From: Caecitellus pseudoparvulus
Taxonomy: Eukaryota > Bigyra: Bicosoecida
NCBI GenBank assembly: GCA_965644315.1
Contig: CBFFRQ010000041.1
Span: forward strand, 178,506-242,505
Length of the DNA: 64,000 nucleotides
Direction: 5' to 3'
How positions within the stretch are numbered: position 1 is the stretch's first letter; each line of letters begins with the position of its first letter. This document shows positions 10,933 through 21,123 of this stretch, in pieces. The notes under the pieces are model-generated. The model searched no databases, had not been told where the DNA came from, and was given only the letters and a program-made list of their open reading frames with translations. A program made the position numbers and the translations under genes.

Positions 10933-13900
10933 ATGCGGCAAAGCCATGGGCGAAGTCGAAGCGCGGCCAGGTCCCGATCCAGGCAGAGGTATGGCTCGGA
11001 AACGGCACAGCTTGCCATTGGAGGCCGCGCAGCAGCAACATCCAGGCCAAAGCCTAGGTGGGTGCGGAGTCATCCAGACGGCGTTTCGGCACGGCGCGCC
11101 CCACACCGCGCCCCCTGCACTTCTGCTACCTTCACCTTCCGTGCACAGAGCAACCTCTGCGAGCAGAGGGCGTCGCACGCATCAACCTGCTGCAGCGTCA
11201 TACGGCTCAGCGAGCAGCAAAGGCCGAGCAACCCAACCTTGGAGACAAGCGCACGCGCCAACTGGTCCATGGCCAAAGCCAGGCCAGCCACCCTCCACAG
11301 GCCCAGGCAGCAGCGCAGCACACATGATGTACCTCCGCAAGCAGCTCGCTGCTTTGCGGCAGAGCATGGGCCACCGAGCTGGCACGCTACAGATTCAGGC
11401 GCGCCACGAGCCACCATCACGCCCCCCTTCACGGGGAGCTGCGCGGGATGTGCCCAGTCCTTACGCAGCCCCCATGGCATTCGAAGCGTCGCAAACTGCG
11501 AGCCGTCGGGGGCGTCCCCGATCAGCTGCCCGCACTCCCGACGCGACATCAAAGCACAGCGGTGGCTTCGCCGCGCTGCCTGCGCCAGGCAGACCCCAAT
11601 CAGCCGCACGATCCCATGTCCACACGCACCACGACGCGTCAAGTGCACCTGCTCGGCCGGTCTCGGCAGCTGCTCGGCCATCGAGCGGGGTGGGCTACTG
11701 GCGAGGCCAGGCGACTGCCACTTCTCTAGCTGCCTCCAGAAAGCTGCCCCGCGAATCATCCAGCGGGTCTGAGGGGCACAGCAGGTCCTCTGCCACGTCC
11801 CAGAGGACCCAGCGAGCGGCATCCAAAGGGTGGAATCTCGCTCGAACATCTGCACCCAGCACTCCCAAGCCCAGCGTGCCCGAACAAGCGTGGTCCAAGA
11901 AGGCCGTGCCCACCAGCACTGCTGCCCACCCAGCACACGCCAGGCAGGAAAGCCCAGTGGGAGACAAGACTCCCATACAGCCGCTGAAGGGGCAGCACAA
12001 GGCCACTCCTGATCGCCCCTCCACCCGGCTGCCGTCCTTGACGCCGACATCAGCACGCGTCGTGCACATACCCTCGGCCCCACCAACAGAAGCGCCCACG
12101 GTGAACAAAGGGGCGCCCAGTGCCCCTGCAAGCTCCCGGGCAGGCACAGCTCGCACGGCACAGCCCAGCCATGCCCTCCCCTCTCCCGACATCGGAAGCA
12201 CAGCGAAGCGCCCAGAGGAGCGACCGTTCCGCCAGGGTGCCGCGCCTGTGGTGGATGGCGCCTCCTCCAGGCCAGTGTCTGCAGCGTTGAGCAGGCGGCA
12301 TCACCCAGAGAAACAGCCAGAGGCCCCCAAAGCAGGCACAGCGCGCCAACTCGAAGGAGGACATCTGCTTGAGGACAAAGAGCCGAAGGTAGCTTCCCCA
12401 ACGGAAGCATGTGACTCTGCCCCTACAGCCGAGGCGCAGCCCGGGCCAGCTGAAGCGCCCTCGCAGGCACAGCAGGCCAAGGCGTCGCGGGAACGTATCA
12501 AGCGAGGAATGGAAGCCGCAAAGAGGGAAGCGGAAGACGCTGTTGAGGCAGAAGCCGCCGCGGCATTGATCGTTGCAGGCAGCACGGCGTCTGGGACTGA
12601 CGTCGTGCGCATGCAGAAAGAGCGCGAGATGGTGCTGAAGCAGCGCCTCATCGAGTCCGTCTCGTCTCCCTCATTCTCAGGAAAGTCAACCACAGATTTT
12701 TACGGCTTTGGGAAAGTGCTGGGGCAAGGCAGCTTCGGAAAGGTGCGCTTGGCATGGCATCGCCTGGCCGGCACACAGGTGGCCATCAAGAGCTACGAGA
12801 AGAGCAAGATGACAGAGGAGCACCACTGGAAACGAGTCAAACAGGAGATAAAGCTGATGGAGCGACTGAACCATCCCCATGTCATTCGCATGCTGGAAAT
12901 GATCGACTCACCCAAGCGCATCCACATCGTCATGGAGCATGCTGGCGGAGGGAACCTGTGCAGCTACGTCAAGGCACGTCGCAGGCTGCCAGAGCATGAA
13001 GCGCGGAAGATCTTCATTCAGCTGCTGCTGGGAGTGGAGTACATGCATGACCTCGGCATCATTCATCGGGACATCAAGCTGGAGAATGTCCTGTTCGACG
13101 AGGACCGCAACATGAAGCTGGTGGACTTCGGCTTCTCTGTTGCTTGCAGGGACCCCAACAAGCGCCTGAAGATTTTCTGCGGAACGCCGTCGTACATGGC
13201 CCCCGAGATCGTGCTGCGGCAGGAGTACTTGGGCAGGCCTGTTGACGTCTGGTCCCTGGGCGTGCTGCTGTACGCGTGCTTGTGTGGCTGCTTCCCGTTT
13301 GTGGCCAAGAGCTACCCTGAACTGTACAAGAAGATTGCCGCCGCCCACCTGCGCCTTCCGGACCACCTTTCCCACTCTTCGAGGGATCTCCTGAGGCGCA
13401 TGCTGCACCCTGACCCGACAAAGCGCCTGACTCTCGCCAGAGTTCGGCGGCACCCGTGGGTCAAGCCAGTGGCCGCGGCTGCCATCAACGCCGTGTCTGT
13501 GCCCAAGGACACCGGCCTGCAGATCGCGGACGACCCCGCCGACGACGTTTTGGATGCAGCCCTGCGTAAAGTCGAAGAAGTGGGGCTTCCGCGAGATGGG
13601 GTCGTCTCCGACGTGCTGTCGAGAGCAAAGAGCTGCCGCACTACGACGTACTACCTGCTCCTCGCCAAGCATGGCCGCGCCGCCTTGAAGGCGGCAGTGC
13701 CTGCCGCGAAGCTGGAAGCCTCCATCAGCCAGCCCTCAACAGCTACGCTTGCATCCAACCCACGACCGGCCTCCGCCTTGCCTCGGGAGCGCACGCCCAG
13801 TGAAGGCTACCTGAGGGGAGGCAAGCTTGAAGGCGAGCAGCCCAGGACGAGTTCACGGCCGCGAACGGCCAGTCTGCCACAACGATACGGTGAGCGGCAA

Positions 13901-14086
13901 CGGGCAGACTTTGCACATATCGCGGCGTGGTACAGGGAAAAGGGGCAGCCTGCGTCCTCGGCGCATGCTCACGTGTCGGGCCCTGGGATGAGGACGCTTC
14001 GCCCGGCCTCTGCCAAGACCGCACCACAGTCAAGCAAGCACAGCTTCCTCCATCGAGTGCAAGCGGCCGCACAGTACAAGCCTTGA
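10933..14086 (+). CDS. Ser/Thr protein kinase, CAMK/AMPK-like, with RPxSA-rich flanks (2 exons)
   Basis: Modelled as join(10933..11057, 11149..14086), 1020 aa. The intron (GTGGGT donor, GTGCACAG acceptor) joins an Arg/Ser-rich first exon (MRQSHGRSRSAARSRSRQRY) to the main frame; the unspliced frame has only a GTG start. The kinase domain is at ~558-815: GQGSFGKVRL, VAIKSYEKS (Lys ~589), HRDIKLEN (~680), DFGFS (~700), GTPSYMAPE (~725), and PVDVWSLGVLLYACLCG. All catalytic residues are present, and the domain order and motifs are closest to CAMK/SNF1-type kinases. The ~550-aa N-terminal arm and ~200-aa C-terminal arm are low complexity with repeated RP-x-S-A motifs (RPRSAART, RPQSAARS, RPVSAAAR, RPASALPR, RPASAKTA). 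A stretch before the kinase (~500-550) is helical and Glu/Lys-rich. Stop codons of this and the ABCF gene are 43 nt apart with one AATGCATT between them. Confidence 0.87.
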
Positions 14087-14111
14087 GGCTATAGGCTGTG
14101 CACGGCTCGGG

Positions 14112-14119
14112 AATGCATT
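14112..14119. terminator. palindromic AATGCATT between convergent genes
   Basis: The single element lies 25 nt past the kinase stop (14086, plus) and 10 nt past the ABCF stop (14130, minus). Being self-complementary it presents AATGCA to both transcripts. Interpretation as a bidirectional poly(A) signal is inference. Confidence 0.5.
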
Positions 14120-14129
14120 GCAGCGTCGC

Positions 14130-17100
14130 TCAGCTGGGAGGTGCAGCCTCGGCAGGAGCGGCTGCAGCCGCTGCTTGCTTCTTGCGCTTCTCGGCAATCT
14201 TTGCTGCACGAATGCGAGCGGCTGCCAGCTGTTCCTCTTGCGCTTTCTTCGCTGCGATGTCTGCCAGGCTCTCCAGCTTCTCTTCCTCCTCGTGGATGTC
14301 CTTGAGCAAGCTCTCACGGTAGTCGTCCACGTCGCCCTCGTACAGGGTCACGCCGAGGTCACCCGAAATCACCCACAGTCGGCAGTCGGTGGCCTCAATG
14401 AGCCGGGCGTCGTGAGAAACCAGGATGACACCGCCCTGGAAGGCACCAATAGCGTCCGCCAGGGCATCAATGGACTCGATGTCCAAGTGGTTCGTCGGCT
14501 CATCCATGAAAAGGATGTGGGAGTCTTGCTTGGACAAGCTCGCAAACACGACGCGAGCCTTCTGCCCGCCTGACAAATCAGACACCTTGATTTCGTGAGC
14601 GTGGCTCTCCAGGCCAAACCTGCCCAGCATCATGCGAGACTGCGAAAGGAGGGTGGGAAGAGTGAGCGGGGCTTCTCAGGCAAGTCATACCGTGCAGGGC
14701 AAGCCACACTCACCTCTTGGTACTTGGTGTCGTGCATGCGCTGCAAGTACTGTACAGGGGTCTCGTCCATGGGGAGCACATCCACAAAGTGCTGGTTGTA
14801 CTTGCCGATGCGTAGGAAGCGGTTCCTGTGGATCTCCCCCTCAGTGGGCTCCAGATCCCCCATGATCAAATTCAGCAAGGTACTCTTGCCCACTCCATTC
14901 GGCCCCACAATCGCAACACGGCTGCTCTGGTCAATGCCAAGGGAGACGTCCTTGAACAGCCAAGGTGTATCATCGCGGTACCTGAAGCTGACCTCCCGCA
15001 CATCCAGCACCGGCGGCGCCAGCTCAGGTGGGTCAGGGAACTGAAAGTTCACTGTGTACTCCTTGGGCTTTTCCAGGAGCTGAGAAGCAGCGACGGCCTC
15101 CTCTGACGTGGCGGCTGCGCCACCGCCACGCCCGCCCTTGCGCCCGCCCTTCTTGCCGCCGCCGGACTTGGCACTCTCCTCGGCAGCCTTGCGCGACTTG
15201 CCCTTGTGTTTCAGAGACTGGATGGTCTTTTGCTGCTGCTTGTAGGCCTTGACTCGCTTCTCGAAGTTCTGGGCCTTCTGCGCCTTGTACGTGTCGTAGT
15301 TGCCTCGGTAGTACTCCAGCTTGCGGTCCTCAATGCTGATGATGTCGGTGACGACGCTGTGCAGGAAGTCCTGGTCGTGACTCACCACCATGAGGGTGTT
15401 CTTCCAGTTCTGCAGGTACTCGTCAAGCCACAGGACAGCGTTCAGGTCCAGGTGGTTCGTCGGTTCGTCCAGCAGCAGCAGAGTTGGCTCCACAAACAGC
15501 GCTCGAGCCAGCGAAATACGCATGCGCCAACCACCACTGAAGTGCTTCGTGGGGCGCTCCATCATCTCCAGCGTGAACCCCAGGCCTGACAGGATCTTGC
15601 GCGCCTTGGGCTCGGCCTTGTGCACGCCATGCAGGCTCTGCTCCTCGTACACCTCCCGCAGCCGTGCTTCACGCGCTTCACGCTCCTCCAGCGTCAAGTA
15701 CCCGGGCCCAGGCTCCCGCCCCTCCTCTTCCTCCTCGTCTGCCTGGTCGGCCGCCTCCAGCTGGGCCATGAGCACTTGCTCCTCCCTCAGCAGCGCCTCA
15801 CGCTTCACGTCAGCACGAAGGACAGCCGTGACAGCGGTGGTGTCGTCGGCAACCACCTCCTGCTCCACGTACAAGACGTCGATGCCAGAGGGAATTGCCA
15901 GCTGCCGTGCTCCGAGGTACTTCAACAGAGTGGACTTGCCCTGGCCGTTGGGGCCAACGACACCGTACCGCCGGCCGTGCACGACGTGCAGGCGTGCGTT
16001 CACAAACAGCTGCTTCTTGTACGCAGTGATGGTGAAGTCGTCCACAATGACGTCTCGAGAGCTGGACGTGCCGGCGCCGGAGGCGGCCTTGCCCGCCTGG
16101 CTCAAGCTGAAGTTCTCCAGGCCCAAGCTGTCGTGCTTGTACTCCTCCATACCCGCCCCGATGATGCTGGAGTCCACGCCGCTGCCCTCCTTGGCCTTCT
16201 CCTCGTCGAAGGCAGCCAGCGCGCGCTTCTCCTTGCTGCTCAGGTGCTTGCCCTTGTCCCGCTTCACCAGCAGGCGCTGCAGCTTCTTGTCCACTGGCTC
16301 CCCGTGCAGAGTGTACACGGTCTCGCCAGCACCGGCGGCGGCAGCAGCGGGAGCCGCTGCCGCTGCACCCTCCCCGCCCTCTTCCTCTGCCTCCAGCACA
16401 AAGTCAGCGCCCTTCTTCTTCTTGGACTTCTTCTTGGACTTTTTCTCCTTCTTGTCCTTCTTGTCCTTTTTCTCCTTCTTGTCCTTCTTCGACTTCTTGC
16501 CGGACTTCTTGCTGCTGCCGGCGTCAGAGGCAGCATCGACCTCCGCCCCGTCATCAGAGGAATCGTCGCCCAGCGCATCAAAGCCGCTCGCTTTCGCGAC
16601 AGGCTCATCTTCGTCGCTGCTGCTATCATCCAGACCAGCAAATGCACTGGTTTGGGCGGGCGCGCCCTCCGACTCGGCGTCGCTGTCCTCGTCAAGAACC
16701 TGCGGCTCGTGTGGCGCGCCAGCTGCGCCGTCGTCTGACTCCTCCGCTGGAGCGACCTCGGTGAAATCGGGCACGTCGTCGCTGTCAGAGTCGCCAAAAC
16801 CGCCGCCACCGCCGCCACCGCCGCGCTTCTTGCCGCCCTTCTTGCCGCCTCGCTTGGAGCTGCGCTTGCTGCTCGTGACGGAGGGAGCCTGTGAGGCGGA
16901 GCCATCCTCCTCCTCCGCAGGCAGGACTGCCTTGGTCAGATCGGGCACGTCGTCGCTGTCAGAGTCGCCGAAGCCGCCCCCACCACGCTTCTTGCCGCCC
17001 TTCTTGCCACCTTTCTTGCCCCCCTTCTTGCCGCTCTTTGCTCCTCCAGCAGGAACTGGCGGTGCTGCAGCGCCTTCATCGCCGGGGATGATGGGCGGGG

Positions 17101-17167
17101 TCGAGGCCTTCGTGAACCCATCGTCCTCATCCACCTGCTGCTTCTTCTTCCCCTTGCGCTTCGGCAT
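14130..17167 (-). CDS. ABCF1: ABCF-family ATPase, ABCF1/ABC50-like (2 exons)
   Basis: Modelled as complement(14130..14639, 14714..17167), 987 aa. The intron has a GTGAGTG donor and a TTTCGCAG acceptor, phase 0. There are two nucleotide-binding domains and no membrane segments: Walker A GPNGQGKST (~403) and GPNGVGKST (~752), signatures SGGWRMRISLARAL (~540) and LSGGQKARV (~838), Walker B LLLLDEPTNHLD (~562) and ILFMDEPTNHLD. The ~380-aa N-terminal extension of alternating acidic and Lys blocks resembles mammalian ABCF1, which binds eIF2 and ribosomes; GCN20 is the other candidate role. That extension holds an imperfect internal duplication (GKKGGKK...FGDSDSDDVPD twice). A CAATTTCCGCA element (17219-17229, minus sense) lies 51 nt upstream of the ATG and recurs near other starts. 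ATG context MPKRKGKKK. Confidence 0.93.
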
Positions 17168-17579
17168 GGTGCAAGCGCGGCTGACAAAGGGCTGCGTGCA
17201 AAGACTCTGTCTGCTGGGTGCGGAAATTGAGCACCCCAAGAACGCAACAAGTGGTAGCTGTTGAAGTACACCGCGTTCCCAGCCTGCTGCACTGCTGCGG
17301 ATTGCTGCACAACAAGCCGTGCTAGAAGCTAGGCGTATCCGTTACACGATGGGTGTGTTTTGGTTCCTTTGTACAGGGTGCCTCGTCTGCCGCCACGCGA
17401 GCTGTGCTTCTCAGGCAACGACGCATACCACACATGAAGAGCGCACTGCAAAACACGATGCACGAACGCTTCCACATTGCCATCGTGTGACTGGGTTCCC
17501 TGCATATGAACCGAGTGGCACCCGGCACGACAGCAACGTGCTCGCGCTCAGGCGCACGGCGTGCTCTCTTGCCAGCAAC
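17168..17579. other. divergent promoter region, ABCF / ubiquitin-fold gene
   Basis: 412 nt between two start codons. The ABCF side carries CAATTTCCGCA (minus sense, 17219-17229). The stretch 17340-17470 is noticeably AT-richer than the flanks. No gene seen. Confidence 0.5.
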
Positions 17580-18245
17580 ATGGCAGCCGTGGCCGGTACC
17601 TCCTTGGCCTCTGCGCTGCCGGACGATGCTGCGCGCGAAGCCGCAAACCAGGAGCGTCACATGGTGTCTGACTTTGATGCGGTTCCTGTGCGTGGTGCGG
17701 CGCCCAGCCCTGCGCGTCCGCCATGCCGCCACGCCACGCCACGCCGCCGTCTGTCACGCCAGATCACCTTCATGCTGCCTCACGGCGAGGAGTGGACGGT
17801 CCAAGTGAGACCCTGCGGCTTGCCTCCAGCGGCGAGCCCAGCGCCACTCGGGCGCCCCTCATCTGCACAGTTTCAATCTGGTCAAGACATCGCATTCATG
17901 AAGTACACCCTGCACAAGGAGTGGGGCATTCCCATCAGCGTCATGGTGAGGAGGCTGGCCGTCAAAATCCGCGCTTGCAAAACCTGTCCACACACGCGCC
18001 CAATCACCTGCACTCTCCCTGTGCAGACTCTGGTGGTTGGGGGTGATTCACTCATTGACCCAATGAGCATTGCGGACTACCCCGAACTGATGGACGGTTC
18101 TAGCCAAGTCACAGTGGCCATCCCAACGGGTGAGCGATATGCTGAGTACGAGGCCCGGCTGGCGGCCGAGTCCAGCGAGGGCAAAGCCGGCGACGGCAAG
18201 GCACCTGAGGGTGACGGCAAGGTGTCTGGGGAGGGCAAGGAGTGA
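17580..18245 (+). CDS. small ubiquitin-fold-like protein (4 exons)
   Basis: Modelled as join(17580..17687, 17763..17804, 17871..17945, 18027..18245), 147 aa; all introns are phase 0. The exons read MAAVAGTSLASALPDD..., ITFMLPHGEEWTVQ, FQSGQDIAFMKYTLHKEWG..., TLVVGGDSLIDPMSIADYPEL. The pattern of two short strands, a helix following a GQDI turn, then a VGGDSLIDPMSI segment and a final VTVAI strand is that of a beta-grasp/ubiquitin-like fold, with residues equivalent to the 'L..G..L.D..TL.DY' of ubiquitin. There is no C-terminal Gly-Gly; instead a charged Gly/Lys/Glu tail follows, so it is not conjugated in the usual way. Partner unknown. AATGCA at 18337-18342, 92 nt past the stop. Confidence 0.7.
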   Translation: MAAVAGTSLASALPDDAAREAANQERHMVSDFDAVPVRGAAPSPARPPCRHATPRRRLSRQITFMLPHGEEWTVQVRPCGLPPAASPAPLGRPSSAQFQSGQDIAFMKYTLHKEWGIPISVMVRRLAVKIRACKTCPHTRPITCTLPVQTLVVGGDSLIDPMSIADYPELMDGSSQVTVAIPTGERYAEYEARLAAESSEGKAGDGKAPEGDGKVSGEGKE

Positions 18246-18679
18246 GGTACTGGTCCGGTCAGGGCGCCTGGCCGTTGCCTGCAGTGGGGCACCTCCTCAC
18301 ACAGCCCTGCTGCTTGTGTACCATGCTTGGGCCACGAATGCACTTTAGGCCCCCACTGCGCGCCCCTTGAGTGAGCGCACTTGTGTCGTTGTGCCCAGCC
18401 CCGGCTTGCCTCGCGCGGGCCGCCGGCTCTGCGAGGGCGTCGGTGGAAACGGCTGGCGCTTGCCCCTCGCCACCCCTGAGCACTTCCAACATGCTCGACA
18501 AAGCGATCCCCCACTGCCCCTCAAGTGGATGCGCCGAGGTTTCAAGCCACAGTTGCCGCTGCGTGTCGCCGCGCTAGCTGTCCTCGACGACACCACCGCG
18601 CCAGGCTCCTTCTGCCTGCGTCGTGCCAGTGCTGCCGCTGACCTGAACGGGGCACCCTCGCCACTTCCAGCTGTCCACC
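18246..18679. other. intergenic, upstream of PP2A-A
   Basis: 434 nt between two plus-strand genes. It holds AATGCA (18337-18342) for the upstream gene and then the presumed promoter of the PP2A gene. Nothing else recognised. Confidence 0.45.
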
Positions 18680-20867
18680 ATGGCCGCCGAGGGAGTCGAT
18701 GGCATTGCATTGCTCATTGAGGAGATGAAGGCTGATGACACCGAGCGCGTGCGTGCTCCAGGGCAGCTCTTCTGCCCCTGCACAGCGGGGATCGGCACTG
18801 CACTTCTCCGCGGCGCCTTCACTTGCCGACGCTGCTCCCTGCGCAGCGCATCCAAGCCATGCACAGCCTTCAGACTGTTGCCAAGGCCCTGGGCCCTGCT
18901 CGCACTGCATCCGAGCTGGTGCCCTTCCTTGCAGGTGTGTGCCTGGCCTGTTGGGAGGGCTGCGAAAGAGCGTTTTGGCCACGCTCTGCAAGCTGTTGCC
19001 ACCCACCTTGTCCCTGGCGCCGCACCCCCCCCGCAGAACAAGTGGAGGATGACGACGAAGTGTTGATGGTCATGGCGGAGCAGCTGGCAGGCTTCGTGGA
19101 ACTCATGGGCGGGCACTCCCAGGCAGCTGTGCTGGTTGACATCCTGGGCAGCCTCGCCACCGTTGAGGAGACCGTTGTGCGCGACAAGGTCCGTGCAGCG
19201 AGGCCGCTGCCTGTGCATGTGTCTCTGCATTACTGCAATGACTTCGCTTGCTGCACGATGCCGCTGCGGCGTGGCTGCGTGCTGCAGCGTGGCCGTTCCT
19301 CGTGGCGTGGTGTACCTGCCTGGCACCCCGCACCGGGACACCTTGCGCCCCACGCAGGCTGTGGAGAGCACAAACACAATTGTGGAGGGCCTGCCCAGCG
19401 CTGACATCGTGACGCATGTACTGCCAGTCATTGAACGCCTTGCCTCGGGCGAGTGGTTCACGTCCCGGGTGTCTGCAGCTGGCCTCTTCCCCACTGCCTA
19501 CGCCCGTCTGGCTGACCCAGCAGCTGCCACCAAACTGCGCCAGTGCGTCGCCTCCTGCCGTGCCAAGCCACTGCTCCAGCTCCCTCGTACCTGCCCCCGC
19601 CCCTTCCTCTTGGTGCAGGCACTTCAAGGCTCTCTGCTCCGATGACACGCCCATGGTGCGCCGGGCAGCTGCGAAGCACATTGGAGCCTTCGCAGACGCC
19701 GCGCACGACGGCAGCGTGGGGGAGCTGCTGCCCCTCTTCACGCAGCTGGCCGGGGACGACCAGGACAGCGTGCGCCTGCTGGCCATCGAGAACTGCACGG
19801 CCTTCGCCCGCAACCTGGCCGCGGGCGACGCCCAGTCCACTGTGCTGCCCCTGGCCAAGGCCTGCGCCGAGGACAAGTCGTGGCGGGTGCGGAACAACAT
19901 CGCCAAGGACTTCCACGAGCTGTCTGCGGCGCTGGGAGCAGCCATTGCCAAGGACCACCTGCTGCCGCTGTTTGTGAAGCTGCTGCAAGACCCCGAAGCG
20001 GAAGTGCGCGGCAACGCTGCCATGCAGCTGGAGGGGTACGCTGCCCTCGTGGGCAGTGGCCCCTTCAGCACCCTCGTGCTGCCCTCCCTCAAGGCCCTCG
20101 CAGGCGACGTCGCCCAGAGCGTGCGTGTGGCCACTGCCGAGAGTGTGATGAAGGTGCTGCCGTCAGTGGAGAAGGATGTCGCACGCACGTCCATGCTGCC
20201 CCTGGTGCTGCAGCTGCTGCGGGATGAGGCCGCAGAGGTGCGCGCTAAGGTGCTGGGCCTGCTGGAGCACTTGGTCACTGCCGTCGGCGAAGACGTCGTG
20301 GACACGTCCCTCATCCCAGTCCTGGTGTCCCTGGGCTCCGACATGCAGTGGCGTGTGCGGGAAGGCGTCATGCAGCAGATGCCGCTGTTTGCACGGGTTA
20401 TGTCAGCCCCCTCCTTCGAAAGCAAGCTGCTGCCCATGTTCCTGGCGGCCCTGGACGACTCAGTGGCTTCTGTTCGTGTCGCGACGGCGGCCAGCATGGA
20501 GGGGCTGGGGTCCACCATGGGTGGTGACTGGAGCATGGCCCACCTGGCCCCCCGCTTGCAGGAGCTCTTCAGCGCTGCCGAGCACTTCAACCAGCGCGCC
20601 ACAGTGGTGTATGCGGTGCAGGCCCTGGCTCGTGCCGCTGACCACTCTGCCGTCGTGGCTGACCTGGTTTCCGTCCTCACTGCCGCGGCACAGGATGCAG
20701 TGCCCAACGTGCGCCTCGTGGCGGCACGTGCCATGGCCGACGTGGCGAGGGCCATCCCTGACGACCAGTACGCGAGTGTCTTGAAGCCTGTCCTGCTGCA
20801 GCTGGAGAGCGACTCGGATGACGATGTGAAGCACTTTGCCGCTGCCTCACGTGCTGCTGTTGAGTAG
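18680..20867 (+). CDS. PPP2R1A: PP2A regulatory/scaffold subunit A (PR65), HEAT repeats (5 exons)
   Basis: Modelled as join(18680..18748, 18847..18934, 19037..19188, 19358..19542, 19619..20867), 580 aa, close to the ~589 aa typical of PR65. Exon joins reproduce family blocks: FLAEQVEDDDEVLMVMAEQL, SLATVEETVVRDK + AVES, and KLRQ + HFKALCSDDTPMVRR. The rest is tandem HEAT repeats of about 39 residues with the expected Asp/Val/Arg loops (DDTPMVRRAAA, DKSWRVRNNIA, DPEAEVRGNAA, DEAAEVRAKVL, DMQWRVREGVM, DDSVASVRVA). It scaffolds the catalytic and B subunits of the phosphatase. The 169-nt third intron is the longest modelled in the window. ATG in CCACCATGG context. AATGCA 37 nt after the stop (20904-20909). 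Confidence 0.95.
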
Positions 20868-21123
20868 ACCTGCTAGATTGTGCGTTTCAGGGGTGCCGCT
20901 GGCAATGCACTCACTTCTGCCTGTGTGGTACTTTGCAGAAGGCGGCTCCAGTGATGGTGCCCTCCCTGAGTTCTAGCACCTGGCACGCCCAGCCTCTCCG
21001 CCCCTGCCGAGTTCCCGTTTCCAGCAGCACCAAGCCAGTGCCAAGCCAGGCAACCACGTGCCAGCTTCCCGGGCATCGCCCGAGCCACCCCCTTCCTCGT
21101 TGGCTTTTCGTCCTCGCTGCATC

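Noticed and set aside
10916-10945. GTG start for the kinase frame
   Set aside because: Not an ATG; splicing from an Arg/Ser-rich ATG exon in another frame fits better.
11070-12410. 446-aa minus-strand frame
   Set aside because: Antisense of the low-complexity N-terminal arm of the kinase; Trp/Cys/Leu-rich shadow composition.
15390-17264. 624-aa plus-strand frame rich in Ser and Pro
   Set aside because: Exact antisense of the ABCF1-like gene; its composition is the complement of Lys/Asp/Glu-rich coding sequence.
19103-20755. 550-aa minus-strand frame
   Set aside because: Antisense of the PP2A-A HEAT repeats.
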